Position numbers and translations under genes: made by a program. A DNA stretch of 55,037 bases from Thermoflexibacter ruber (GTDB lineage: Bacteria > Bacteroidota > Bacteroidia > Cytophagales > Thermoflexibacteraceae), in NCBI RefSeq assembly GCF_900113045.1, contig NZ_FONY01000036.1:1-55037 (forward strand), given 5' to 3'. The notes below the pieces were generated by a model. That model was not told where the DNA came from. It ran no database searches and was given only the letters and a program-made list of their open reading frames with translations. Below, one piece after another: positions 8,319 through 17,816 of the stretch (its first letter is position 1; each line of letters starts with the position of its first letter).

Positions 8319-11219
8319 ATGAAAATCAACGTAAACAACACTGAAAAATTTGAAAACCGCCACATCAGTGCAGATGAGGCACAAATCGATGCAATGCTAC
8401 GTACTGTTCAAGCCAATTCTATTGATGAACTCATCGAGCAGACTATACCAGCAAATATTCGTTTAAGCAAATCCCTGAACCTGCCATCAGCACAAGGGGA
8501 ATACGAATTTTTGAAAAACTTTAAGGCTTTGGCACAGAAAAATAAGGTTTTCAAATCGTACATAGGTTTGGGCTATCACCCTTGTATTACACCTCCTGTG
8601 ATTTTGAGAAATATCTTGGAAAACCCAGGGTGGTACACCGCTTATACGCCTTACCAAGCAGAAATTTCTCAGGGAAGGCTGGAGGCAGTTATCAATTTCC
8701 AAACCATGATTATAGATTTGACACAAATGGAAATTGCTAATGCTTCCTTGCTGGACGAAGCAACTGCCGCCGCAGAGGCAATGCACCTACTTTTGGCAGT
8801 AAAGAGCAAAGCAAAGAAAGATGCCAACCAATTTTTTGTTTCAAATCGTTGTTTACCTCAGACTATTGATTTACTTCGTACTCGTACTGCTCCGTTAGGA
8901 GTAGAGTTAGTTGTTGGCGACCACTTGACCATAGATATTACTAATCCTAATTTGTTTGGTGTATTGTTGCAATATCCTGCCAAAGATGGGGAAGTAATTG
9001 ATTATACAAATTTTATAGAGGCAGCGCATGAGCATGAGGTAAAAGTAGTGGTGGCTGCTGACTTGCTTTCTTTGACAGTTTTAAAAGCTCCAGGCGAAAT
9101 GGGGGCAGATGTAGTGGTAGGTTCGGCACAGCGTTTTGGCGTGCCTATGGGCTATGGAGGACCTCATGCAGCATTTTTTGCCACCAAAGATGAGTTCAAA
9201 AGACAAATGCCGGGTCGCATCATTGGGCTTTCCAAAGATGCACAAGGCAACAATGCCTACCGCATGGCTTTGCAAACCAGAGAGCAGCACATTCGCAGGG
9301 AAAAAGCTACTTCCAATATTTGCACGGCTCAGGTGCTTTTGGCTGTTATGGCAGGAGCGTATGCAGTTTATCATGGAGCAGAAGGCTTAAAGAAAATTGG
9401 GGAAAGAGTCTATGGAATGACGCAATTATTAGAAAAAGGGCTTAAAATTTTAGGATTCAAAACAAAAAATACCACTTATTTTGATACTTTAACTATTGAA
9501 GTAGAAAATAAAGAAGTCCAACAGAAAGTCCAAAAATTAGCCCTTTCCCAAGAAATTAACTTCCTTTATGAAGGAGAGAAATACATTGGTATTTCGTTAA
9601 ATGAAACTACTACTATAGTAGATGTAAGCCAAATTTTGGCAATTTTTGCATTAGCTATGCAAAAAACTATTGCTTTTGATGTTGATGAATTAGCAGAAAA
9701 TATTGAAAACTTGATTCCTGAAAACTTGCAGAGAAAAACGCCTTATCTTACTCACCCTGTTTTCAATACGCATCATTCCGAACACGAAATGCTCCGCTAC
9801 CTCAAATACTTAGAAAATAAGGACATTTCTTTGGTTCATTCTATGATTTCTTTGGGTTCTTGCACCATGAAGCTAAACGCCACCACGGAGATGATTCCCG
9901 TAACTTGGGCAGAGTTTGGCAATTTGCACCCTTTTGCACCTAAGGAACAAGCTCTCGGCTATCAAGAATTATTTACTAACTTAGAAAAATGGTTAAGTGA
10001 AATTACTGGCTTTGCAGGGGTTTCTTTACAGCCTAATTCAGGGGCGCAGGGTGAGTATGCAGGGCTTATGGTCATTCGTGCCTATCACCTGGCAAACGGC
10101 AATGGGCATAGAAATATTGCCTTAATTCCTTCCTCAGCACACGGTACGAATCCTGCAAGTGCGGTCATGGCAGGTATGAAAGTCGTAGTAGTGAGATGTG
10201 ATGAAAATGGCAATGTGGATTTAGATGATTTGAAAGCAAAGGCAATAGCACACAAAGACGATTTGGCTTGCCTCATGGTTACTTACCCTTCTACGCATGG
10301 GGTTTTTGAGGAAGCTATCACCGAAATTTGCCAACTAATCCATGAAAATGGAGGCTTGGTCTATATGGACGGTGCAAACATGAATGCCCAAGTGGGATTG
10401 ACAAGCCCAGCCAATATTGGGGCTGACGTGTGCCACCTAAACTTACACAAAACTTTTTGTATTCCTCATGGTGGCGGGGGACCTGGCATGGGACCTATTG
10501 GCGTAGTGGAAAAGTTAGTTCCTTTCTTGCCCAAGCACCCCTTAGTAGAAGTAGGAGGAAGTCAAGGAATTACGCCAGTGAGTGCTGCTCCTTATGGCAG
10601 TGCAAGTATCCTTGCTATTTCCTATGCTTATATTGCGATGATGGGGGCGGAAGGGCTTACTAATGCGACTAAAATGGCGATTCTCAATGCTAACTATATC
10701 AAAGATAGATTAAAAGAGCATTATCCTATTTTGTATGTAGGGAAAAATGGACGTTGCGCCCATGAGATGATAGTCGACTGCCGCCAATTTAAGCAAAGTG
10801 CAGGTATAGAAGTGGAAGATATTGCCAAGCGACTAATGGATTACGGCTTTCATGCCCCTACAGTTTCCTTCCCCGTAGCAGGGACACTGATGATAGAACC
10901 TACTGAAAGCGAAACCAAAGAGGAACTTGACCGCTTCTGCGATGCGATGATTCAGATTCGTGAGGAAATCAGAGAAATAGAGCAAGGCATTTACGACAAA
11001 AACAACAACGTTCTCAAACACGCCCCACATACTCAAAATGTAGTGATTGCAGATACTTGGGACAGACCCTATAGCCGAGAAAAAGCGGCATATCCTCTTC
11101 CTTGCTTGCGTCGCAATAAGGTCTGGGCAACAGTAAGCCGCATAGACGGAGCTTATGGAGATAGAAATTTGGTTTGCTCTTGCGCCCCGATAGAGGAATA
11201 TGAAGCTATCAATGCCTAA
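8319..11219 (+). CDS. gcvP: Glycine dehydrogenase (aminomethyl-transferring), P protein
   Basis: 966 residues, the full length of the fused (homodimeric-type) P protein of the glycine cleavage system. It decarboxylates glycine with pyridoxal phosphate and passes the aminomethyl group to lipoylated GcvH, ultimately giving NH3, CO2 and methylene-tetrahydrofolate. The N-terminal half begins '[16 protein letters not shown]' and contains [21 protein letters not shown]; the C-terminal half carries the PLP lysine in [18 protein letters not shown] (Lys711), [15 protein letters not shown] and [11 protein letters not shown]. gcvT and gcvH are not adjacent, a common arrangement in Bacteroidota. The ATG at 8319 follows a 120-nt leader. 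Confidence 0.97.
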   Translation: MKINVNNTEKFENRHISADEAQIDAMLRTVQANSIDELIEQTIPANIRLSKSLNLPSAQGEYEFLKNFKALAQKNKVFKSYIGLGYHPCITPPVILRNILENPGWYTAYTPYQAEISQGRLEAVINFQTMIIDLTQMEIANASLLDEATAAAEAMHLLLAVKSKAKKDANQFFVSNRCLPQTIDLLRTRTAPLGVELVVGDHLTIDITNPNLFGVLLQYPAKDGEVIDYTNFIEAAHEHEVKVVVAADLLSLTVLKAPGEMGADVVVGSAQRFGVPMGYGGPHAAFFATKDEFKRQMPGRIIGLSKDAQGNNAYRMALQTREQHIRREKATSNICTAQVLLAVMAGAYAVYHGAEGLKKIGERVYGMTQLLEKGLKILGFKTKNTTYFDTLTIEVENKEVQQKVQKLALSQEINFLYEGEKYIGISLNETTTIVDVSQILAIFALAMQKTIAFDVDELAENIENLIPENLQRKTPYLTHPVFNTHHSEHEMLRYLKYLENKDISLVHSMISLGSCTMKLNATTEMIPVTWAEFGNLHPFAPKEQALGYQELFTNLEKWLSEITGFAGVSLQPNSGAQGEYAGLMVIRAYHLANGNGHRNIALIPSSAHGTNPASAVMAGMKVVVVRCDENGNVDLDDLKAKAIAHKDDLACLMVTYPSTHGVFEEAITEICQLIHENGGLVYMDGANMNAQVGLTSPANIGADVCHLNLHKTFCIPHGGGGPGMGPIGVVEKLVPFLPKHPLVEVGGSQGITPVSAAPYGSASILAISYAYIAMMGAEGLTNATKMAILNANYIKDRLKEHYPILYVGKNGRCAHEMIVDCRQFKQSAGIEVEDIAKRLMDYGFHAPTVSFPVAGTLMIEPTESETKEELDRFCDAMIQIREEIREIEQGIYDKNNNVLKHAPHTQNVVIADTWDRPYSREKAAYPLPCLRRNKVWATVSRIDGAYGDRNLVCSCAPIEEYEAINA

Positions 11220-11232
11220 AATATAAAACAAA

Positions 11233-11281
11233 AGCCTATGGGTTTTATGCTGATAATCCATGTATTTCAAACTCATAGGCT
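11233..11281. terminator. Hairpin between convergent gcvP and the lectin/PKD protein gene
   Basis: AGCCTATGGGTTT (11233-11245) pairs with AAACTCATAGGCT (11269-11281), a 13-bp stem with one G-T pair and a 23-nt loop. The U-tracts are weak (CTTTATG on plus), but the position between two convergent genes suits a bidirectional terminator. Confidence 0.6.
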
Positions 11282-11310
11282 CTTTATGTAACTTATTTAA
11301 TTTTTTATCT

Positions 11311-14300
11311 TTAATCCCTCAATACCTGCACCCAACCTTTTAGCTGGTTAGTCAGTGTTTGTCCTGAAACGGCATCTAAGCGTTCGGTATAGAGATAGTA
11401 AAAATATGTACCTGTGGGTAGATTGCTTGCCTGCCAATTTTGTTGATAGTTATTCGTTTTGAAAACTTCACTGCCTAAGCGATTGTAAATCACCAGCTCA
11501 TGCTTAGGATATAGCGATAAGTTGCTAATGATAAAGTTGTCATTTTTGCCGTCATTGTTAGGGGTAATGACGTTAGGTATCGTGATGTCGTGCTTGAAAT
11601 CTATGCAAATCTCATTTGACCATGAAACACTTGGCAAAGCATTATTTTCTACTGCTCTGATTTTAAAGCAATGCCTAAAACCATCTTTGGCAGAGTTACT
11701 ACTGAAAGTAAGAGCATTGGTATTATTAGTAAAAAGTTTAAAATCAGATTCATTATCTATTTTTCGCCAAACCTCGTAACGTCTTACTCCACTCGCCCAG
11801 TCCTTATATTCATTCCAACTAAGTTGAATTAGACTTTGCTCTTCATTGCCTATACCTCTCATCACAATAGAGTTATGTTCCATAGAGCTTACTGAGCAGT
11901 CAGTATTTTGCCTGCCTCCTTCTATTTTATACTGAAATGAAATATTATCAGTGTCTAATTGATTATCTACAAACAAGGTATCATTTTTATTCACAGTCCC
12001 TAAGGATTGCCAAGCACTTTGCGTAGGTAGAAAATTCCTACGGCTAATGGTAAACGTTTGTGGTAAGTTAGGCGTATTGCTGATGCGAAAACTTACGTTG
12101 ATATTGCGTTCATTGGTAGGCTGTACGCTTACGCTCCTTAGAGTAATATTTGTACCGTCGTAGTAAATTGGAAAATTTAAGGGCTTGCTTAGGCAACCAA
12201 TAGGCGTTTTTTCTATTACAAATAGCTGTTTTACAGGGGCTTGTGGATTCCAATTCACAAAAATAGTAGCACTATCCACACTTGGAGAAACTATACTTCC
12301 CCCTACTACCGCCCAAGTATATCTCGAGTTAGGAAAACCCGATACAGCGTATCTTAGATTGTTGGGAGAAAATTGGCATATTACTGAATCACTGTGGGCA
12401 ATTTTAGGATTAGGTGTAGGGTATATATTTACCAAAGAATCTATTACCTTGCCTTCGCACCCAAAAACAGTGGTTTCCTTGACTGAAATTCTGCCCTGTA
12501 AGACTTTTCCGTTATCTGTTCTTCCCCAATTAACAGTAATGCTATTCCCTTGATTACTAATAATTTCTCCACCTATGACCTTCCACTCGTACTTAGATTG
12601 ATTAAATCCTTGATAGGTATAAGTCAAATTATTTTCTAACTCGCAAACCTCAAATTTGCCATTAATTTTGTTGATATTAGGTGGTGGAGCAATCAATACA
12701 AAAAGCGTATCTGATGCGCCTGAGCATATATTAGAACTTGTATTTGTGCGTTCGGCAATCCATACTTTGCCTATGCCTGCATTGAGCCAATTTACTGTAA
12801 TTCTGCTTGTTCCCTGTCCTGAAACAATCCTTCCATGATTAGAAATTCCCCAAGTATAGATAGAGCCATTGGCAAAAGGAGTTTCATAGACGATGTTGCT
12901 TGCTTTTTCTAAGCAAAGCGTATCTGCGTGTTGTGGGCTATTGGGTTTTTGCGTTTTTAAAATCACTTCTATATTTACTTTCAACTCGGCATCTAACTTA
13001 GCACAAGGCGAAGCATCGCTTACGCTTACTTTTACGCTGGCATTGGGGTTAGTATTTCCCCAATTTACTGTAATAGAGGAACTTCCCTGTACGCTTGCAA
13101 TCGTTCCGCCTGCTACCGTCCAAGTATATCGCAGACCTGCTCTCGGATTATTGATTCGATAAGTAATACCTTGCACGTTTGGACATACCGAAGCCGTCCC
13201 CACTATTTGTGGAATATCCAATTTTTGAAAAACTCGCACTCTTACCGTGTCTATGCTTCTGCAACTTCCCGAGAGCGTAGTGAGAAGATAGGTAGCAGAA
13301 AAGGTAGAATCTTTGGCTTCCAAATTTAGTTCAGGATTGGAAACATTAGGATTAGAAAGCCCTGTAGCAGGACTCCACGAGTAGCGATTGCCTGCAATAG
13401 GAGGCGTTCCGATGTTTACTTTCTCCCCAGAACATACCAAAATTTGTTTTGCTCCTTTGAAGCTAAAACGAGGTGTTACGCTGACCACTACTGTATCTCT
13501 ACTTACACAATTTGCTGAATTTCTTACAGTTAAAAAATAAGTATAATGAGCCACCGTATCCGATTCGTTGGTAAGCAAAAACTCGGGATTAGCAATATTT
13601 GCATTGGAAAGTCCTCTGCTGGGCGACCAAGCATAAGTTGCATTGGCTACTGGGTTAGTGCCAAGTCTTGCCCTATCTCCAGAACAAAGTGTAGTATCTC
13701 GCCCTGCATTTGCCCTAATTCTTGGGAAAACAGTGATATTGAAAGTGTCTAAAACTAAACAATTTCCTTGTATGCTACTTAGTACATAGCGGAATCGCAA
13801 GGAATCTCTCTCTACATTTGGAGCGTTGAAGGTAGCATTAGAATTTGGAATAATACCTAAGTTTAGGTTTTCCGTAGGACTCCACCGATAAGTAAAACCT
13901 TGTAAGGGTGCATATCCTATGGGAACTCTGTCCCCACTACAAACCCTCAAATTCCGATTAGCTGACCGCCGTCCCGAGGGGGCTACAGTAATCTTCACTG
14001 TATCTCTGTCTATGCAACCCGAAGAAACCGTAGTGGCAGTTACTATGTATTGTCTTACCAAAGGAATCGTGTCATTATTGGAGAGTTGCAATCTTGGATT
14101 AGGGATATTGGGGTTGCTCAGCCCCGTGGCAGGCGACCAAGCATACGTAACGCCTCCAATGCCTGCAAAACCCAAGTTCACTTCCTGTCCTGAGCAAATA
14201 TTGAGGTCATCTCCCGCAAAGGCTGTACGCCCCAACACGGTAATTCTTACCTCATCTGAATAAGCACAAAGCGTATCGTTTACCAAAGAATCCTTAGTAA

Positions 14301-15255
14301 CAAAGTATTGAAAAGTTTGAGGAGTAAAAGAATTATTCACCAAACGGATTTTAGGGTTAGGAATCCTTGGATTGCTCAATCCCGTGGTAGGAAACCAAGA
14401 GTAAACATAAGGGTCATTAGGCACAGGAGGTACGCCAATCTCTACTTCTTGTCCACTGCATACCACTCTATCAGACCCTGCATTAGGTGGAGAAACGATT
14501 GGCTTGAAAGTATAAAGGGAAAAATCGCGGATAGAATGTCTATCTACTCCACCGCCCGTTCCCGCCGTAAAACCAAAGTATCCGGGAAAAGTAATCCTAA
14601 AAAAGCCAGATAAGCGGAGCATATTATTGACAAAAACACGAATATTGCCAAAATTGTATTCTATTCTCATTCTCACATAGTTATTTTGTCGCAAATCGAA
14701 CTGCCCAAAAGCAGTAGGTTGGGAAGCTACACATTCCCGATAGCCTGAGCCATCGCTATTGTAGCGAATTTGCAATTGGGGCATTATGCCGCACCCTTCA
14801 TTATTCCAAGTATCCACTACTACCATTAACCCTCTGGCATTTCTCGGGATACCAATGCCTCCCCCTGTAACAAAACCTGTGGGAGGGTCTTGCAAAAAGC
14901 AAAAAGCCAAGCCATCAGCCAAGCCAATATTTCCGGGAGCAGGAACGTAATCAAAAATTCTGTATTCAAAATCTGCTACCCAACGCTGACACTCGGAAAT
15001 GTTCACAGGTTGGCGAAAAAAGGCAGCACCACTTTGGTTGGTAATAGGGTCAGTTAGTATCAGTTCACTACTCTCCGCTGTTCCTATGGGAGTTCTTCCG
15101 ATTCTTGTAGCTCCCGCCAGATTCCAGCCATTGGTGTTCATAGGCGTACCTTTGAGCGTAGCAAAAAGATAGTTTTGGGCAAAGTTTGTTTGTTGAGCAA
15201 GTAATAAGATGCTGAAGATCAAACAGCATTGTTGTAAAGATTTTTTCATTTTCAT
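11311..15255 (-). CDS. Large exported lectin / PKD-like repeat protein with type IX (type B) C-terminal domain
   Basis: 1314 residues. A signal peptide (about 1-27, ending NFAQ) is followed by an L-type lectin-like domain (about 30-250; 'GLADGLAFCFLQDPP', GLMVVVDTWNNEGCG). Five tandem modules of about 90 residues follow, each opening with CSG and carrying 'YxWSPxxGLSNxNIxNP'. Then come four PKD-like modules ending ITVNWG or similar, a fibronectin-like segment and, in the last 90 residues, the CHU_C/gliding-associated domain (ITIPNVITPNNDGKNDNF, IYNRLGSEVF, LPTGTYFYY). That C-terminal domain directs export by the type IX system and surface attachment in the type B class. Likely a surface adhesin or glycan-binding scaffold; it has no obvious catalytic domain. 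MKK at 15249 is an alternative start. Confidence 0.85.
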   Translation of the reverse strand: MKMKKSLQQCCLIFSILLLAQQTNFAQNYLFATLKGTPMNTNGWNLAGATRIGRTPIGTAESSELILTDPITNQSGAAFFRQPVNISECQRWVADFEYRIFDYVPAPGNIGLADGLAFCFLQDPPTGFVTGGGIGIPRNARGLMVVVDTWNNEGCGIMPQLQIRYNSDGSGYRECVASQPTAFGQFDLRQNNYVRMRIEYNFGNIRVFVNNMLRLSGFFRITFPGYFGFTAGTGGGVDRHSIRDFSLYTFKPIVSPPNAGSDRVVCSGQEVEIGVPPVPNDPYVYSWFPTTGLSNPRIPNPKIRLVNNSFTPQTFQYFVTKDSLVNDTLCAYSDEVRITVLGRTAFAGDDLNICSGQEVNLGFAGIGGVTYAWSPATGLSNPNIPNPRLQLSNNDTIPLVRQYIVTATTVSSGCIDRDTVKITVAPSGRRSANRNLRVCSGDRVPIGYAPLQGFTYRWSPTENLNLGIIPNSNATFNAPNVERDSLRFRYVLSSIQGNCLVLDTFNITVFPRIRANAGRDTTLCSGDRARLGTNPVANATYAWSPSRGLSNANIANPEFLLTNESDTVAHYTYFLTVRNSANCVSRDTVVVSVTPRFSFKGAKQILVCSGEKVNIGTPPIAGNRYSWSPATGLSNPNVSNPELNLEAKDSTFSATYLLTTLSGSCRSIDTVRVRVFQKLDIPQIVGTASVCPNVQGITYRINNPRAGLRYTWTVAGGTIASVQGSSSITVNWGNTNPNASVKVSVSDASPCAKLDAELKVNIEVILKTQKPNSPQHADTLCLEKASNIVYETPFANGSIYTWGISNHGRIVSGQGTSRITVNWLNAGIGKVWIAERTNTSSNICSGASDTLFVLIAPPPNINKINGKFEVCELENNLTYTYQGFNQSKYEWKVIGGEIISNQGNSITVNWGRTDNGKVLQGRISVKETTVFGCEGKVIDSLVNIYPTPNPKIAHSDSVICQFSPNNLRYAVSGFPNSRYTWAVVGGSIVSPSVDSATIFVNWNPQAPVKQLFVIEKTPIGCLSKPLNFPIYYDGTNITLRSVSVQPTNERNINVSFRISNTPNLPQTFTISRRNFLPTQSAWQSLGTVNKNDTLFVDNQLDTDNISFQYKIEGGRQNTDCSVSSMEHNSIVMRGIGNEEQSLIQLSWNEYKDWASGVRRYEVWRKIDNESDFKLFTNNTNALTFSSNSAKDGFRHCFKIRAVENNALPSVSWSNEICIDFKHDITIPNVITPNNDGKNDNFIISNLSLYPKHELVIYNRLGSEVFKTNNYQQNWQASNLPTGTYFYYLYTERLDAVSGQTLTNQLKGWVQVLRD

Positions 15256-15352
15256 TAGATATTGTTAAACAGACGTTTGATAAGATAAAGATAAAACAGG
15301 AATGTCTGCAATCAAAATTAGAAGTGTTAATAATCAAATAGGTTATACATGT

Positions 15353-16633
15353 TTACTTAAAAGCAAACCTCTCAACAAACACTGTCAATAACTGAAATAA
15401 GTTTTCATAATGGCTCAAAGGTAAGGCTTCTGCCTTATCATAAATGTCGTGATAGGCTTGTATGCCTCCCAAAGTGTATATAAAAAAAGATTTTACTCCC
15501 TTTTCTGTAAAAAAATAATGGTCTGAGTTTGCCGCTTTTCCCCGCTTTCGTACTTGTGAAAAAAGATTTTTCTCCTGATTGATTTGCTCTAAAATGGAGA
15601 ACTCTTGAGAAAAAACGGTAGCATTGACTATGGTAATCCCTTCTATTCCTGTCCCCACCAAGTCCAAGTTAATTAAGAACTTAATCTGAGAAAGCGGAAA
15701 CAGAGGGTTTTCAGTATAAAACTTTGAGCCAAGCAAACCTGCTTCTTCGGCTCCAAAAAATAAGAAAGCTACAGAATAAGTTGGTCTGTTTTGCTTGTAA
15801 TACTCCAATAATTCCAATAACAAAGCAATTCCACTGGCATTGTCGTTTGCCCCTGCAAAGTATATTTTCTTTCCTATCCCCCCTAAGTGGTCATAATGTG
15901 CTGTAAAGACAATAAAGGAATCTGCCTTTGCTGTTCCTTCCCAATAGCCGATTACATTTTGAGTAATATAGTTTTCTACTAACTTAGCTTCTAAGGCAAA
16001 CTTTATCTTCTTTGCGTTAGAAGGCAACTTACTCTCTAAAACAGAAAAAGTAGGTTTGGAAAGTTGCGTATTGGCTAAAGACATAGTGAGTTTGTTTTCT
16101 ATGCTGATAAAAGCCTTCGCTTCGTAAAATTTCCTGACCAAAGAAGTAGGTAGGTCTGCTATTTTAGGGTAGTCTTTCCCATTAAAAATAATAATTCTGT
16201 TGGTTAAATCTTCTTTTAAAAAGGCTTGTCTTGCCTCTACGTTTTCAGTAAAAATCAAACTGTCCAAAAAGTAAGCCTGACCACTTCCAGAACCTGAGGT
16301 AGAAATAGGGCTAACAATGAACTCTGCTCCTAAATCAAGTTTTTTCCCATCTATCTCTAACTGCACCTTGTCAGGGAAAGTATTGATATTCAAAGAGAAA
16401 TTTTGAAAATAGCTATCGTTAAACTTTTTTGCACCAGCCTTTTCCAAGCGATTGGCAATATACTTAGCAGCGATTTTATCTCCATTGGCAAGGTAGCCTC
16501 TTCCATACATTTGTGGAGAACAGAGGTCTGCTACCGTTTGCTTTGCTCTTTGCATGTCTTGAGCAGAGGCATCATTAGCTAACAAAAGCAAGGTATAAAA
16601 TAGGATAAAAAGAATTTCTCTGTATTTTTTCAT
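15353..16633 (-). CDS. Exported M28-family zinc peptidase
   Basis: The ATG at 16633 (MKKYREILFIL...) was chosen because it begins a standard signal peptide cut near NDASAQ; an in-frame ATG 24 bp upstream would put non-signal residues in front. The mature protein has the M28 aminopeptidase zinc site: TAHYDHLG (His), GANDNASG (bridging Asp), FFGAEEAGLLGS (catalytic and metal Glu), INLDLVG (Asp) and a late His in SDHYFFTEKG. M28 enzymes remove N-terminal amino acids or act as related carboxypeptidases. It acts in the periplasm or outside the cell. It lies 97 bp upstream of the lectin/PKD gene on the same strand. Confidence 0.85.
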   Translation of the reverse strand: MKKYREILFILFYTLLLLANDASAQDMQRAKQTVADLCSPQMYGRGYLANGDKIAAKYIANRLEKAGAKKFNDSYFQNFSLNINTFPDKVQLEIDGKKLDLGAEFIVSPISTSGSGSGQAYFLDSLIFTENVEARQAFLKEDLTNRIIIFNGKDYPKIADLPTSLVRKFYEAKAFISIENKLTMSLANTQLSKPTFSVLESKLPSNAKKIKFALEAKLVENYITQNVIGYWEGTAKADSFIVFTAHYDHLGGIGKKIYFAGANDNASGIALLLELLEYYKQNRPTYSVAFLFFGAEEAGLLGSKFYTENPLFPLSQIKFLINLDLVGTGIEGITIVNATVFSQEFSILEQINQEKNLFSQVRKRGKAANSDHYFFTEKGVKSFFIYTLGGIQAYHDIYDKAEALPLSHYENLFQLLTVFVERFAFK

Positions 16634-16736
16634 AGGATTTAAGATAATTACATACAAACAAACACACCAAGTAAATTTGCATTAAAAACTGTTAAAAGCA
16701 TATAGAGGAATAGTTTTGACAAACTAATACTTATTT

Positions 16737-16988
16737 TTGAGTGTTTCAAAATTGTTAAAATTAGATTTAAAGCAAGTGTCAAAAATAAAAGTAAACATAG
16801 AGCAACCTGACCCTGATGTTCAGACGATACAAAAGTATAAGAATTTTAATAGATTTATTACAACCTATCACCAACTTCATACACCAGAGGGCATTAGGAA
16901 GATGTGGTACAGAGATAGGAAAACTTTAGCTTTCATCATTGTAGTAATTTGCTTGTTGCTGATATGGATATTGGGGGGCATAGACTAA
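16737..16988 (+). CDS. Small single-helix membrane protein, unknown function
   Basis: 83 codons from a TTG start at 16737; no ATG is available in frame near the beginning, so the start is uncertain. Residues 1-60 are polar and rich in Lys; residues about 61-81 (LAFIIVVICLLLIWILGGI) form one membrane helix at the very C terminus, giving a tail-anchored topology. I do not recognise the family. Its TAA stop overlaps by 4 bp the stop of the convergent gene on the other strand. Low to moderate certainty that it is translated. Confidence 0.4.
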   Translation: MSVSKLLKLDLKQVSKIKVNIEQPDPDVQTIQKYKNFNRFITTYHQLHTPEGIRKMWYRDRKTLAFIIVVICLLLIWILGGID

Positions 16989-17434
16989 GCAAGTTCTAAT
17001 TCTGCTTTTAGGTTATCTATCATTTCTTTTTCTGCTTTGGATATATCATTAGAAGCATCAGCAAACATATACATTACATCAAAAACTATTTCTTTGACTT
17101 CAGGCATCTCTTTAAGATAACTTTTCAGTCCTATCGTAAATTTTTCAGACCACCTGTCCATATTTTTCAAGATAAAAGAAAGTTCCTCCTCGTAGGTATG
17201 TTGCAAGTCTATAAGTTCGTACCTATTTGGAAGTTCATCTTTGTAGGTTTCTGCCATAGATTTGGCAATATACTGAACGTAAACCCACTCTTCCCTGTCT
17301 ATTTCTCCGTCAGCAGTAAGTACCTGAACAGCAGGGAAAAAAGTTAGAAGCGTAATAAACTTATCTTGACTAAGTTTAGTATTACTGTGTTTTTGGTAAT
17401 TTTCGTATAATAGCTCAACTTCTTGGTTGCTCAT
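16985..17434 (-). CDS. TerB-like small helical protein
   Basis: About 149 residues from the ATG at 17434; an upstream in-frame TTG at 17455 is less likely. The protein is all-helical and acidic. Two segments, VLTADGEIDREEWVYVQYIA and 'MFADASNDISKAEKEMIDNL', have the repeated 'xADGxIxxEE' character of the TerB/TerB-like fold, which binds divalent metal and occurs in tellurite resistance and DnaJ-linked proteins. No signal peptide, so cytoplasmic. Function unknown; similarity judged by eye only. The gene ends in a 4-bp overlap with the convergent small membrane protein gene. Confidence 0.55.
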   Translation of the reverse strand: MSNQEVELLYENYQKHSNTKLSQDKFITLLTFFPAVQVLTADGEIDREEWVYVQYIAKSMAETYKDELPNRYELIDLQHTYEEELSFILKNMDRWSEKFTIGLKSYLKEMPEVKEIVFDVMYMFADASNDISKAEKEMIDNLKAELELA

Positions 17435-17816
17435 AATGCTCGGGACTTTAATCAAAAACAGTAGGAAAAATGTAATTTTTTGGGAGTAATTCAGTCTAAA
17501 ATTTTACTCTGCAAATCAGCTAAAACTCTGCAAATATTAGACTACAAATTTAGAAGTAAATTTATATTTTGCAACCAGTTCAAAAAATTAGGTCAAAATT
17601 TGTCTATTTCAGAAAGTTAGATGAAACGAGCCTTTCTTTTCATCAAAATTAAGAATAAGCTTTTTTCTTTTACATTTTTCCTTACAAAAACCTAATTTTT
17701 CTTTTCTCTTTTCGTTCTAAATACTAATTTCACAGCAGTTTTCTGTAAATATCTTGTTTAGAGAGGCTTATTTATTTACTGATTTTTTATGTTATTCTAC
17801 AAACTATCCATAACCA
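17435..17816. other. Intergenic AT-rich region
   Basis: 382 bp between divergently oriented genes. Very AT-rich with several A/T runs; no coding frame, strong hairpin or repeat was found. It presumably holds the promoters of the TerB-like gene and of the penicillin-acylase-like gene, but no good TAnnTTTG element with a spaced -33 box was recognised. Confidence 0.5.
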
